From: Rhodopseudomonas sp. BR0M22
GTDB lineage: Bacteria > Pseudomonadota > Alphaproteobacteria > Rhizobiales > Xanthobacteraceae
DNA length: 34,917 nucleotides
Direction: 5' to 3'
Assembly: GCF_010907035.1 (NCBI RefSeq)
Contig: NZ_QUMK01000063.1
Coordinates: forward strand, 1 to 34,917
The position numbers and the translations under genes are program-made. Of the stretch, positions 7,117 through 14,872 are shown piece by piece. The notes under the pieces are model-generated. The model did no database searches and was not told the DNA's origin. It saw nothing but the letters and a program-made list of their open reading frames with translations. How positions within the stretch are numbered: the first letter of the stretch is position 1; each line of letters opens with the position of its first letter.

Positions 7117-8301
7117 ATGACGATCTACCTCTCTTCGAAAGAAGCTGCGACGCGTCTCGGCGTCTCGCGACAGACACTCTACGCTTATGTCAGTCGCGGC
7201 CTGCTGCGGTCGCAGGCGAAGGAGACCCATCGCGAAAGCTTGTATCTCGCATCGGATGTCGAGAAGCTCGCGCTCCAGCGGGCGACAGGCCGCAGGCCGA
7301 AAGAAATCGCCAAGGCCGCATTGAACTGGGGCACGCCGGTTCTCGAATCCGCGATCACGCTGATCGAGCATGAACGCATGTTCTACAGGGGCGTCGACGT
7401 GCTGGCGCTTGCGGAAACGCACCGGCTCGAGGATCTCGCAGCGCACCTGTGGTCCTGCGACAGGGACGCCGGATTCAACGCTCCGGCTCCGACATTCCCT
7501 GCGGCGATGCTCGCCGTCATGGACGCGTATCGCGGTCGTCGGGCGGAGCAGGCACTGCTGCCGCTCTTCACCGTGGCAAGTGACGACGATGGCACGTCGC
7601 TTCGGCAGACGTCGTCGCGGCATCTGATCGAAGGATGCGCGGCGATCGTCCGGACGCTTGCGGCCTGCCTGCTGGGAACAATCCCCGATGCGGCGCCCAT
7701 TCACCAACAATGTGCTGTTGCGTGGCGCGTCGACCGGGACGGCGCCGAACTGATCCGGATGGCGCTCGTATTGTGCGCCGATCACGAACTGAATGCGTCG
7801 AGCTTCACCGCCCGCTGCATCACATCAGCCGGCGCCAGTCTACGGGCTGCCGTGATCGGCGGTCTTGCGGCGCTCACCGGCGCCCGCCATGGCGCCACCA
7901 CGGCGCGCGACGAGGCGCTCTGGGACGACATCGGCAGCAGCGATATCGAAAGAAAAATGCGCGAGCGGATTGCTGGAGGCCTGGACATTCCAGGCTTCGG
8001 GCACCCGCTATATCCGGGCGGCGACATCCGCGCCGATGCACTGCTTCGCCGGATCATGCCGCATCATCCGGAATGGCAGGATTTCGTCAAAGCCGCATTT
8101 ACGCTGACCGGGCAGCACCCGTCCGTCGATTTCGCGCTGGTCGCACTTCGGCGACATCTGAACCTGCCGATCGGCGCCGCATTCGGCATCTTCGCTTTGG
8201 GGCGCTCGGTCGGCTGGCTCGCGCATGGCCTCGAGCAGCGCAACAGCCCGGATATTATCAGGCCGCGCGCGTCCTATGCCGGCAACCGGCCCACGTCATG
8301 A
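7117..8301 (+). CDS. Citrate synthase-family protein with N-terminal helix-turn-helix domain
   Basis: A 394-residue fusion. Residues 3-60 form a MerR/excisionase-type HTH (YLSSKEAATRLGVSRQT, then SRGLL and a DVEKL wing). Residues about 70-394 are a citrate/2-methylcitrate synthase domain with the expected active-site positions present: His223 (ADHELN), His258 (RHGA), His296 (GFGHPLY), Asp338 (SVDF), Arg363 (GRSVGW) and Arg382/Arg384 (RPRASY). It could therefore bind DNA and also bind, or turn over, an acyl-CoA plus oxo-acid. The gene is divergent from the CoA-transferase/SDR operon with a palindrome between them, which suggests ligand-responsive control of that operon. No clear Shine-Dalgarno precedes ATG 7117; a leaderless transcript is possible. 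The family is known from genomes, but its function is not established to my knowledge. Confidence 0.88.
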   Translation: MTIYLSSKEAATRLGVSRQTLYAYVSRGLLRSQAKETHRESLYLASDVEKLALQRATGRRPKEIAKAALNWGTPVLESAITLIEHERMFYRGVDVLALAETHRLEDLAAHLWSCDRDAGFNAPAPTFPAAMLAVMDAYRGRRAEQALLPLFTVASDDDGTSLRQTSSRHLIEGCAAIVRTLAACLLGTIPDAAPIHQQCAVAWRVDRDGAELIRMALVLCADHELNASSFTARCITSAGASLRAAVIGGLAALTGARHGATTARDEALWDDIGSSDIERKMRERIAGGLDIPGFGHPLYPGGDIRADALLRRIMPHHPEWQDFVKAAFTLTGQHPSVDFALVALRRHLNLPIGAAFGIFALGRSVGWLAHGLEQRNSPDIIRPRASYAGNRPTS

Positions 8302-8311
8302 GGGGGGCGAG

Positions 8312-8467
8312 ATGACGGAAGCGCGATGGATGTCCCATCTGCCCGGCAAGGCCTTCACCCTCCCGATGCCGGCGGAAGCCATCAAGACAGCGCCGCTGCG
8401 ACTGGCCCTCCCGATCTGCGATCAGCTCGTCGGCACAGGCGGACACTGGATAATGGAGGGCTCGTGA
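8312..8467 (+). CDS. Possible small protein coupled to the LysR gene
   Basis: A 51-residue frame starts at ATG 8312 behind a purine-rich GGGGGG tract (8302-8307) and ends at TGA 8465-8467, overlapping the GTG start of the LysR gene. The product (MTEARWMSHLPGKAF, ending GGHWIMEGS) has no recognisable domain, signal peptide or membrane segment. The good ribosome-binding site and stop/start overlap are the only support. It may be a leader peptide for LysR translation, or a chance frame. Confidence 0.35.
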   Translation: MTEARWMSHLPGKAFTLPMPAEAIKTAPLRLALPICDQLVGTGGHWIMEGS

Positions 8468-9390
8468 GCGATTGGAACGAATTCAGGATAGTGCTGGCCA
8501 TCGCACGGGCGGGCTCCCTGGCAGGAGCGGCCAAGACCCTGGGGCATGACCATTCGACGATCTTCCGCTGGCTGAACCTTCTGGAGAAGCGGCGAAGCGT
8601 GCAACTGTTCGATCGCACCTCACCCGTCTACACGCCGACCGACGCCGGGCTTCAAATGGTGATGGTCGCCGAGCGGCTCGAGGCCGAGATCATGGCGCTT
8701 GATCGATCGATCACAGGACAAGACGCCCGTCTTTCGGGAAAGCTCAAGATCACCTCGTCGGAGACCCTGGCCTATCGAATTCTCAATCAGGTGCTCGCCG
8801 ACTTCTGCGACACGCATCCCGTCATCGAGATCGAGCTTCTCGTCGACAACCGCCAACTCGATCTTTTGCGGCGAGAAGCGGACATCGCTATCCGCGCGAC
8901 ACGCCCGCACGAGGGCGAACTGTTCGGACGGAAGATCGCATCGACGCCGTGGACGTTCTACGGAAGCCACGCATATTTCGCGAAACGCGGTCGACCCGAC
9001 GATATGAATTCACTAACGGGGCATTCCATCATCGGCTGGGACAGTGCCGCTTCGGCTGCTGCGGCCGTGTGGTTGACGGACAGCATCGCCGCGAGTGCCT
9101 TCGCATATCGGTCGAGCAGCCTGATCAATCAGCTCATGGCGGTGAAGGCCGGCGTCGGATTGGCTCTGCTGCCGTGCTACTTGGGTGATCTCGAACCCGA
9201 TATCGACCGCATTATCGATCCGTTAGATGAGCTGACACGCGAATTGTGGCTTATCACGCACAAGGATCTGCGCAACACGGCTCGTGTACGAGCATTCTTT
9301 GACCACGTTGGCGCCGGCCTGCTCGCGCGGCGTCCGCTGCTCGAGGGCGACTTGAGCCACCGGGCGACATCGACCTCCGCACTCCCGTAG
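8464..9390 (+). CDS. LysR-family transcriptional regulator
   Basis: A 308-residue LTTR. The N-terminal winged HTH spans about residues 2-62 (WNEFRIVLAIARAGSLAGAA, then LFDRTSPVYTPTDAG); the C-terminal periplasmic-binding-like effector domain follows (LSGKLKITSSETLA, READIAIRATRP, VKAGVGLALLPCYLGD). The start is GTG 8464 behind GGAGGG (8455-8460), a slightly short gap, with the stop of the small frame 8312-8467 overlapping it. It probably controls the neighbouring CoA-transferase/SDR/citrate-synthase module or the downstream genes. LTTR sites (T-N11-A) were not assigned. The C-terminal tail after about residue 285 is variable in such proteins. Confidence 0.9.
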   Translation: MSDWNEFRIVLAIARAGSLAGAAKTLGHDHSTIFRWLNLLEKRRSVQLFDRTSPVYTPTDAGLQMVMVAERLEAEIMALDRSITGQDARLSGKLKITSSETLAYRILNQVLADFCDTHPVIEIELLVDNRQLDLLRREADIAIRATRPHEGELFGRKIASTPWTFYGSHAYFAKRGRPDDMNSLTGHSIIGWDSAASAAAAVWLTDSIAASAFAYRSSSLINQLMAVKAGVGLALLPCYLGDLEPDIDRIIDPLDELTRELWLITHKDLRNTARVRAFFDHVGAGLLARRPLLEGDLSHRATSTSALP

Positions 9391-9401
9391 ATCGTGGTGT
9401 T

Positions 9402-9424
9402 GCCGAGTGCGCCGAGCGCACGGC
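9402..9424 (+). terminator. Hairpin after the LysR gene
   Basis: GTGCGC (9407-9412) and GCGCAC (9416-9421) form a perfect stem with a CGA loop, extended by GCC/GGC (9402-9404 with 9422-9424) around a two-base bulge. It begins 11 bases after the LysR stop. No T-run follows. Confidence 0.4.
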
Positions 9425-9823
9425 CAGATCGTCGATAGGCCATAAACACGGGTGTCGGCGCGGCGCTCCGTTGATGGCGCTTGGCAAGCTGCAAGTCGGC
9501 ATTGCGGCACGGCAATGGCTCAAGGGAAGACCGACACCATTCTGATCCGGTAGACAGCATGTCGGCATTGCGCTCGCGCCGACCGGCGACGGTGCGGTCG
9601 CCGGCTCGCCGCTTCGCATCGGGGCACCGTCCCCTCGACACGAGCTTGGGAGTGGGCGGAGAAAACGGGCGAAGTCTCACCAGGCCTTTCCCATTGTCCA
9701 AGCCGGGCTGAACGGTTCGTCGAGCTCGGCTCGGGCCGCACGACACGTCACGTCGGCCGCGCCGTGACCAATGAGCGCTCGGACAAAACGGCGAGAATAG
9801 GCAAGACCAGAGGGACCTATCAG
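9425..9823. other. Gene-free stretch before maleylacetoacetate isomerase
   Basis: About 400 bases without a convincing gene. Frames on either strand have uneven codon bias. The 12-mer GTCGGCATTGCG occurs twice in direct orientation at 9495-9506 and 9561-9572. A - strand frame running over this region and the LysR 3' end shows no recognisable domain. It may be decayed DNA from a past rearrangement. The ribosome-binding site for the next gene is AGAGGGA at 9809-9815. Confidence 0.5.
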
Positions 9824-10474
9824 ATGGCAATTCAACTCTATGATTTCTGGCGTTCGAACGCCGCTTTTCGTGTGCGCGTTGCCCTCGAGCTGAAGCGCAT
9901 GCCCTTCGAAGCCATCGAGATCGATCTTCTTGCCGGCCGTCAGTTCGATCCTGCCTATGCTGAAGTGAATCCTGAGCTTGTCGTGCCGACGCTCGTTCAC
10001 AATGGAGACAGATTCTCTCAATCGCTGGCGATCATCGAATATCTCGACCATCTCCAGCCGGACCCGCGATTGATCCCGTTGGATCCCAGGGAACGCGCCT
10101 ACGCGCAATCGCTCGCGCTGGTCTCGATCGCCGATTCTCACCCGCTGACCGCACCACGCGTTCGCAAGCACTTGGGAGCGGCGTTCGACGCCGACGCCGC
10201 GACGGTCGAGGCCTGGTGCAGGACTTGGACCTCGGAGGGGCTGGCCGCCTACGAACGGCTGTTAGCAAAACGTCCCGCCGCGCCATTCGCGCTGGGCGCG
10301 GCTCCCACCATCGCCGATATCTGTATCGCCGGGCAGATTGTCCTGGCCGAACTCTATGACGCCAAACTCACACCCTTTCCAAACGTCATCGCCCTCGGCG
10401 AGCAATGCTTCGGGCTGGCGGCCTTCGCCGAGGCTCATCCATACCGCCAGCGAGGCTATGCAATTCAACACTGA
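9824..10474 (+). CDS. maiA: Maleylacetoacetate isomerase (zeta-class glutathione S-transferase)
   Basis: A 216-residue GST. The N-terminal thioredoxin-like domain has YDFWRSNAAFRVRVALELK, the PELVVPTLVHNGDRFSQSLAIIEYLD block with the glutathione-contacting VVP and QSLAI, then an all-helical domain ending FAEAHPYRQ. The family normally shows an SSC- or SSA-type catalytic motif near residue 10; here it is S-N-A, with the first Ser kept and the second replaced by Asn. The enzyme isomerises maleylacetoacetate (or maleylpyruvate) in tyrosine, homogentisate or gentisate catabolism with glutathione. The start is chosen for AGAGGGA with an 8-base gap; a longer frame from 9764 lacks family similarity. 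Fumarylacetoacetase and homogentisate dioxygenase are not nearby. Confidence 0.82.
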   Translation: MAIQLYDFWRSNAAFRVRVALELKRMPFEAIEIDLLAGRQFDPAYAEVNPELVVPTLVHNGDRFSQSLAIIEYLDHLQPDPRLIPLDPRERAYAQSLALVSIADSHPLTAPRVRKHLGAAFDADAATVEAWCRTWTSEGLAAYERLLAKRPAAPFALGAAPTIADICIAGQIVLAELYDAKLTPFPNVIALGEQCFGLAAFAEAHPYRQRGYAIQH

Positions 10475-10490
10475 AGCTGGTGCCGCATCG

Positions 10491-10925
10491 ATGATGCAAA
10501 GTCCTATCCCCGCGGTGATTTCAATCGTCATTCGACAGAACTTCGTCCTGCTTGTGCAGCGAGCCAACCCTCCCGATGCCGGCTACTGGGGCTTTCCCGG
10601 CGGCAAGATCGAATTTGGCGAGAGCATCGCGCAAGCTGCGGTTCGGGAGCTCTATGAAGAGACCGGAGTTCAAGCCGAAGCCGGGCCGATCGTCACGGCG
10701 ATCGATGCCTTCGATCGCCAGGGGGATGTCGTCTGCACACATCACATATTGATTGCAGTCCTGTGCGACTGGGTCTCGGGAGAGCCGATGGCGCGGGATG
10801 ACGCCCGTGATGCACGCTGGTTTACGCTCAACGAACTCGACAGATCAGAGCTTCCGATGAGTCAATCCGTCGTGGACGTTGCGCGTCAGGCGGACGCTTT
10901 GGCCATACGTCGCCGTTTGCCATGA
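10491..10925 (+). CDS. Nudix hydrolase
   Basis: A 144-residue protein with a perfect Nudix box: G-x5-E-x7-REL-x-EE-x-GV, seen as GKIEFGE, SIAQAAV and RELYEETGV. The preceding YWGFPGG is also typical. Nudix enzymes hydrolyse nucleoside diphosphates linked to another moiety, using Mg2+ held by the Glu residues of the box. The compact size and the C-terminal DARWFTLNELD resemble ADP-ribose pyrophosphatase or MutT-like members; the substrate cannot be fixed. The start is uncertain: ATG 10491 fits family length, while ATG 10458 would overlap the maiA stop by 17 bases. No strong ribosome-binding site is visible, so coupling to maiA is possible. Confidence 0.82.
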   Translation: MMQSPIPAVISIVIRQNFVLLVQRANPPDAGYWGFPGGKIEFGESIAQAAVRELYEETGVQAEAGPIVTAIDAFDRQGDVVCTHHILIAVLCDWVSGEPMARDDARDARWFTLNELDRSELPMSQSVVDVARQADALAIRRRLP

Positions 10926-11213
10926 TCCCTTGGGCTCGACTCCGATATCGATCTGCCGGCGGGTGGTCGACTGATCGCTCGGTACTTCGACGACGGTGCA
11001 GCTGGTCGCCGATGCTCCGCTGATGGCGGTGTCGTCCACGGAACCGGCAGCAGCTCAGGATCCGTCGCCTTCCAATAAGAGGCGGCCCGGCGACAAAAGG
11101 GACGGAAAGCCACGGTCTTCCGATACCCCAGCGTAGCAGCTGCGCGTCGGAGGGCTGTGTATCAGCCTCCGCCCGGTAATTTACCGCAATATTCTCAACA
11201 GGATAAATCGGTC
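10926..11213. other. Non-coding gap on the 3' side of tRNA-Gln
   Basis: About 290 bases with no supported gene. A - strand frame near 10845-11039 has moderately gene-like codons but a stop just before its start and no recognisable family; it may be a gene remnant. An AT-rich perfect inverted repeat, CGGTAA-T-TTACCG, lies at 11174-11186, about 28 bases past the tRNA 3' end, and could be part of tRNA termination or a protein site. Confidence 0.4.
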
Positions 11214-11288
11214 TGGCTGGGGCGGGAGGGATCGAACCTCCGCATGGGGGAATCAAAATCCCCTGCCTTACCGCTTGGCTACGCCCCA
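11214..11288 (-). tRNA. tRNA-Gln (anticodon TTG)
   Basis: On the - strand the gene begins TGGGGCG and ends CGCCCCA-G-CCA, a 7-bp acceptor stem, discriminator G and encoded CCA. The D-arm is GCCAAGCGGTAAGGC. The anticodon arm is GGGGA-TTTTGAT-TCCCC with TTG at positions 34-36, reading CAA (Gln). The T-arm is GGAGG-TTCGATC-CCTCC. All stems pair. The length of 75 bases including CCA is normal. Confidence 0.97.
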
Positions 11289-11521
11289 ACGGCCTGGTCC
11301 GGCCGGCTCGCGGCCGGTCGGCGGATTCGCCTCGGCTCCGCCGGTCTATCGACACAGAGGCGGCATTTCAACCGTCGAGAGCCGCAATCCCAGGGCGAAG
11401 GCCCGCAGGATCGCAGGGCCGCCCGGGATCGGTCCGGAGGGGCCGCGACGCGGCGGACGGTTGAGGGGAACGGCTTTTCATGGAAAAAGGCCGGCATCCT
11501 TCCGTCAGCCGGGACATTGTC

Positions 11522-13303
11522 ATGACCTATCGCGCACCGATCGACGACATCCTTCTTTCGCTGAACCATGGCGCGGGACTGCAGGCAGCGGTCGCCGCCG
11601 GCCATCTCGGCGACTACGACAGCGAGATCACCGCGCAGGTCCTGGACGAAGCCGGTAAATTCGCCAGCGACATCCTGGCGCCGCTGAACCGGGTCGGCGA
11701 CAAGCACGGCATCAAGCTCGAACACGGCAAGGTCACCACCGCGCCGGGCTGGCCCGACGCCTATCAGCGCTGGATCGGCGCCGGCTGGAACGCGGTGTCC
11801 GGACCGGAAGAATTCGGCGGCCAGGGGCTGCCGATGGCGGTCAACGCGGTGTGCACCGAGATCTGGGCCTCGTCCAACATGGCGTTCGGGCTGTGCCCGC
11901 TGCTGACGCTGTCGGCGATCGAAGCGCTGCACGCCCACGGCAGCGACGAGCTGAAGAAGATCTATCTCGGCAAGCTGGTATCCGGCGAATGGACCGGCAC
12001 GATGCAGCTCACCGAGCCGCAGGCCGGCTCCGACGTCGGCGCGCTGCGCACACGCGCCGAGCGCGCCGAAGGCGGCAGCTACAAGGTCTTCGGCAGCAAG
12101 ATCTTCATCACCTACGGCGACCACGACATGACCGACAACATCGTGCATTTCGTGCTCGCGCGGCTGCCGGACGCGCCGGCCGGCACCAAGGGCATCTCGC
12201 TGTTCCTGGTGCCGAAGTTTCTGGTGAATGCCGACGGCTCGCTGGGCGCACGTAACGACATCTTTCCGAGCGGCGTCGAGCACAAGCTCGGCATCCACGC
12301 CTCGCCGACCTGCACCATGACGATGGGCGATCATGGCGGCGCCGTCGGCTATCTGATCGGCGAGGAAAACCGCGGCATGCAGTGCATGTTCACGATGATG
12401 AATCAGGCCCGCCTCGCCGTCGGCCTCGAAGGCGTCGGCATCGCCGACCGCGCCTATCAGCAGGCGCTGGCCTATGCCCAGGAGCGCAAGCAGGGCCGCG
12501 CGATCGGCAGCACCGGCACCGGGTCCGATCCGATCATCAAGCATCCGGACGTCAAGCGCACGCTGCTGACGATGCGGGCGCTGATCGGCGCCGCCCGCAC
12601 GATATGCTACTCGACCGCGGTGGCGCTGGATATCGCAGCGCGCAGCTCCGATCCCAAGATCAAGGCTGCTGCCGCTGCCCGCGGCGCGCTGCTGACCCCG
12701 ATCGCGAAGGCGTTCTCCACCGACATCGGCATCGAGGTCGCCTCGCTCGGCGTGCAGATCCACGGCGGCATGGGCTTCATCGAGGAGACCGGCGCCGCGC
12801 AGCATTATCGCGACGCGCGGATCGCGCCGATCTACGAAGGCACCAACGGCATCCAGGCGATCGACCTCGTCACCCGCAAGCTCGGCGCGGCCGGCGGCGC
12901 CGCGGTGTTCGCGCTGCTCGACGAATTGAAGCTGATCGTCAAGGACGTCGAGGCGTCGAACGATCCGGGCTTCGGTCTCACCGGCCTGCGGCTGCGCGAG
13001 GCGCTGGAATCGCTCGATCGCACCAGCCGCTATTTGCTCGACAAGCTCGGCAGCGCCGCCAACGACGCTCTGGCCGGCGCAACGCCTTACCTGCGCCTGT
13101 TCGGTGCCACGCTGGGCGGCTGCGCACTGGCGGCCGAAGCGCTCGCGGCCCGCGACCTCGACGGCATCAACGATCCGTCGCGCTACGTCGCGCTGGCGCG
13201 GTTCTTCGCCGAGACCGTCGCGGTGCAGGCCCCGGCGCTGGAGCGCAGCGTGGTCGACAGCGCAGACGCGGTGGCCGGCGCCGAGGCGGTACTCACCGCC
13301 TGA
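11522..13303 (+). CDS. Acyl-CoA dehydrogenase, DmdC-type (about 600 residues)
   Basis: A 593-residue FAD enzyme that introduces the 2,3 double bond in an acyl-CoA. It has the short N-terminal family segment (MTYRAPIDDILLSL), the FAD/substrate signature TMQLTEPQAGSDVGALRT (about 160-177), MGFIEETGAAQHYRDARIAPIYEGTNG split across 417-443 with catalytic Glu439, and a C-terminal helical extension (about 465-593) as in DmdC and related 3-methylmercaptopropionyl-CoA dehydrogenases. Many members act on ordinary acyl-CoAs, so dimethylsulfoniopropionate use should not be assumed. ATG 11522 follows GGGA; a frame from 11480 adds 14 unconserved residues. A crotonase-family gene follows after 65 bases, consistent with a beta-oxidation pair. 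An ETF is not in the window. Confidence 0.9.
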   Translation: MTYRAPIDDILLSLNHGAGLQAAVAAGHLGDYDSEITAQVLDEAGKFASDILAPLNRVGDKHGIKLEHGKVTTAPGWPDAYQRWIGAGWNAVSGPEEFGGQGLPMAVNAVCTEIWASSNMAFGLCPLLTLSAIEALHAHGSDELKKIYLGKLVSGEWTGTMQLTEPQAGSDVGALRTRAERAEGGSYKVFGSKIFITYGDHDMTDNIVHFVLARLPDAPAGTKGISLFLVPKFLVNADGSLGARNDIFPSGVEHKLGIHASPTCTMTMGDHGGAVGYLIGEENRGMQCMFTMMNQARLAVGLEGVGIADRAYQQALAYAQERKQGRAIGSTGTGSDPIIKHPDVKRTLLTMRALIGAARTICYSTAVALDIAARSSDPKIKAAAAARGALLTPIAKAFSTDIGIEVASLGVQIHGGMGFIEETGAAQHYRDARIAPIYEGTNGIQAIDLVTRKLGAAGGAAVFALLDELKLIVKDVEASNDPGFGLTGLRLREALESLDRTSRYLLDKLGSAANDALAGATPYLRLFGATLGGCALAAEALAARDLDGINDPSRYVALARFFAETVAVQAPALERSVVDSADAVAGAEAVLTA

Positions 13304-13368
13304 ACCGGAACTGCGCTCGCCATCACACCGAAGCCCGCCATTGTGAGCGGGCAGCTTTGGGGGAAACC

Positions 13369-14130
13369 ATGTCGGAGCATCTGATCGTCACCCATGACGA
13401 GGGCGCGCGCGTGATCACCATGCGCCGGCCGGAGAAGAAGAACGCCCTGACGCAGGAGATGTATCGCCGCATGAGCGAGGCGATCCATTCGGCGCAGGAC
13501 GATTCCAACGTCCGCTGTCTGGTGATCACCGGCGGCTCCGGCGTGTTCACTGCGGGCAACGACCTCGACGACTTCCTCAAAGCCGGCACCGACCAGAGCG
13601 GCGCGCCGCGGGTGTCGGCTGCGACGGACTTCCTCTACGCGCTGGCGCGTAATCAGAAGCCGCTGATCGCCGCGGTGGACGGGCTGGCGATCGGCATCGG
13701 CACCACGATGCTGTTTCACTGCGACTACGTGTTGGCCTCGACCGCCGCGACCTTCTCGACGCCGTTCATTCAGCTCGGCCTGGTGCCGGAAGGCGCCTCG
13801 AGCCTGCTGGCGCCGCGCACCATGGGCCATCAGCGCGCCTTCGCGATGCTGGTGATGGGGCAGAAGTTCAGTGCCGAACAGGCGCGCGAAGCCGGCTTCG
13901 TCAACACCGTGGTCGAGCCCGGCCAGACCGAGGCCGAGGCGATGAAAGCCGCCCGCGACATCTGCGCCCTGCCGGCCGAAGCGGTGGCGATCTCGCGCAA
14001 GCTGATCAAGCCGCCGGCCGATGAACTGATCGCCCGGATCGATCAGGAGAGCAAACTGTTCGGCGAACGCATGAAGTCGCAGGAAGCGGTCGCCGCCTTC
14101 ACCAAGTTCTTTCAGCGCAAGAAGGGCTGA
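13369..14130 (+). CDS. Crotonase-family protein, probably Delta3,Delta2-enoyl-CoA isomerase
   Basis: A 253-residue crotonase fold. The oxyanion-hole regions are FTAGNDLDDF (about 60-69) and DGLAIGIG (104-111). The two Glu residues that catalyse hydration, in GGGCE and PEI of classical hydratases, are not present: here the segments read GIGTTMLFHCD and STPFIQLG. Instead TPFIQLGLVPEGASS carries Glu141 in PEG, the motif of ECI2-type enoyl-CoA isomerases. The protein therefore probably shifts double bonds (3-enoyl to 2-enoyl-CoA) rather than adding water, although most annotation would say enoyl-CoA hydratase. ATG 13369 has GGGGGAA upstream. It forms a likely operon with the acyl-CoA dehydrogenase and converges on the cytochrome gene. 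Confidence 0.88.
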   Translation: MSEHLIVTHDEGARVITMRRPEKKNALTQEMYRRMSEAIHSAQDDSNVRCLVITGGSGVFTAGNDLDDFLKAGTDQSGAPRVSAATDFLYALARNQKPLIAAVDGLAIGIGTTMLFHCDYVLASTAATFSTPFIQLGLVPEGASSLLAPRTMGHQRAFAMLVMGQKFSAEQAREAGFVNTVVEPGQTEAEAMKAARDICALPAEAVAISRKLIKPPADELIARIDQESKLFGERMKSQEAVAAFTKFFQRKKG

Positions 14131-14175
14131 GCGCATAGCGGCGCGGCCGGCCCTCCGTTCGGTCGTGCCTCTGCG

Positions 14176-14649
14176 CTACTTCTTCCCCGCCTCGAATTCC
14201 TGATCGCTGAACGGATTCGCGGTGGGCCGGCGGATCGAGACGAAACCGAGCTTTGCCGACTGGTGGCAGGAATTGCAGCCGGCGGTGAGTTCGTCATAGG
14301 CGCGGGCGAACTGGCGAGTGTCCTTTGCGGCGATCGCCGCCGAGATCGCATCGAGCGGCTTGGCCATGGTGGTGATGTCATTGACCGGCAGGCTTTGGTA
14401 GAGCTGGGCGGCATCTTCCAGTCTGGCCTTGAGCTGCCTGGTCTCGTAGGTCGCCAGCCCCCAATTGCCGGCCTTGCCGGCGAACCACAGCTTGATGTGC
14501 CCGACCTGCGCGCCCTGCATCAGATCCGTGAGACGTGGCTGGGGACGCTCCCCTCTCGGTTGCTGTGCAGCGGCAAAGGAGATCGTTCCGGCGAGCGCGA
14601 GCACGCCGATGATCCCGGCGACAGGCTTGGCGAGCGAGAAACTCTTCAT
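14176..14649 (-). CDS. Secreted monohaem cytochrome c, c'-like
   Basis: A 157-residue protein with a Sec signal peptide (MKSFSLAKPVAGIIGVLALA, cleavage near residue 28) and one haem motif C125-N-S-C128-H129 close to the C-terminus. The helical body with C-terminal CXXCH resembles the four-helix cytochrome c' / c-556 fold. Met44 or Met95 could be the sixth ligand, but this is not determinable; c' proteins may lack one. It would act in the periplasm in electron transfer or NO binding. The start has a GGGGG tract upstream. It is a single gene between a convergent crotonase gene and a divergent nucleotidase gene. Confidence 0.8.
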   Translation of the reverse strand: MKSFSLAKPVAGIIGVLALAGTISFAAAQQPRGERPQPRLTDLMQGAQVGHIKLWFAGKAGNWGLATYETRQLKARLEDAAQLYQSLPVNDITTMAKPLDAISAAIAAKDTRQFARAYDELTAGCNSCHQSAKLGFVSIRRPTANPFSDQEFEAGKK

Positions 14650-14872
14650 CCGTATCCCCCGATCCTGGTCGCGCGCCGCGACTCGACGGCAGGCGCGCGA
14701 TTGAACGTCATCAGTAACGCGGCGCCGACGTCCTGTTCAATCGGGGCAGCGGCAAGGTTGGTATTCGGCGACCCATCGCCTTCGCCATGCGGCAAACCGA
14801 CGCCATGGCACGCTTGCATTCGAACCCGCGACGGGCGATGCGAGGCTTCCAACAGCTCTGCTCGGATCGCCG

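Noticed and set aside
9177-9830. 217-residue - strand frame over the LysR end and the following gap
   Set aside because: Half of it is antisense to LysR and the rest has no domain or consistent codon bias.
10845-11113. Short - strand frames between the Nudix gene and tRNA-Gln
   Set aside because: Codon use is only moderately gene-like, a stop lies just before the start, one frame overlaps the Nudix 3' end, and no family is recognised; kept only as a possible remnant.
11157-11525. Open frame running through tRNA-Gln (contains WLGREGSNLRMGES)
   Set aside because: A typical false frame produced by translating a tRNA gene antisense; the tRNA structure is complete.
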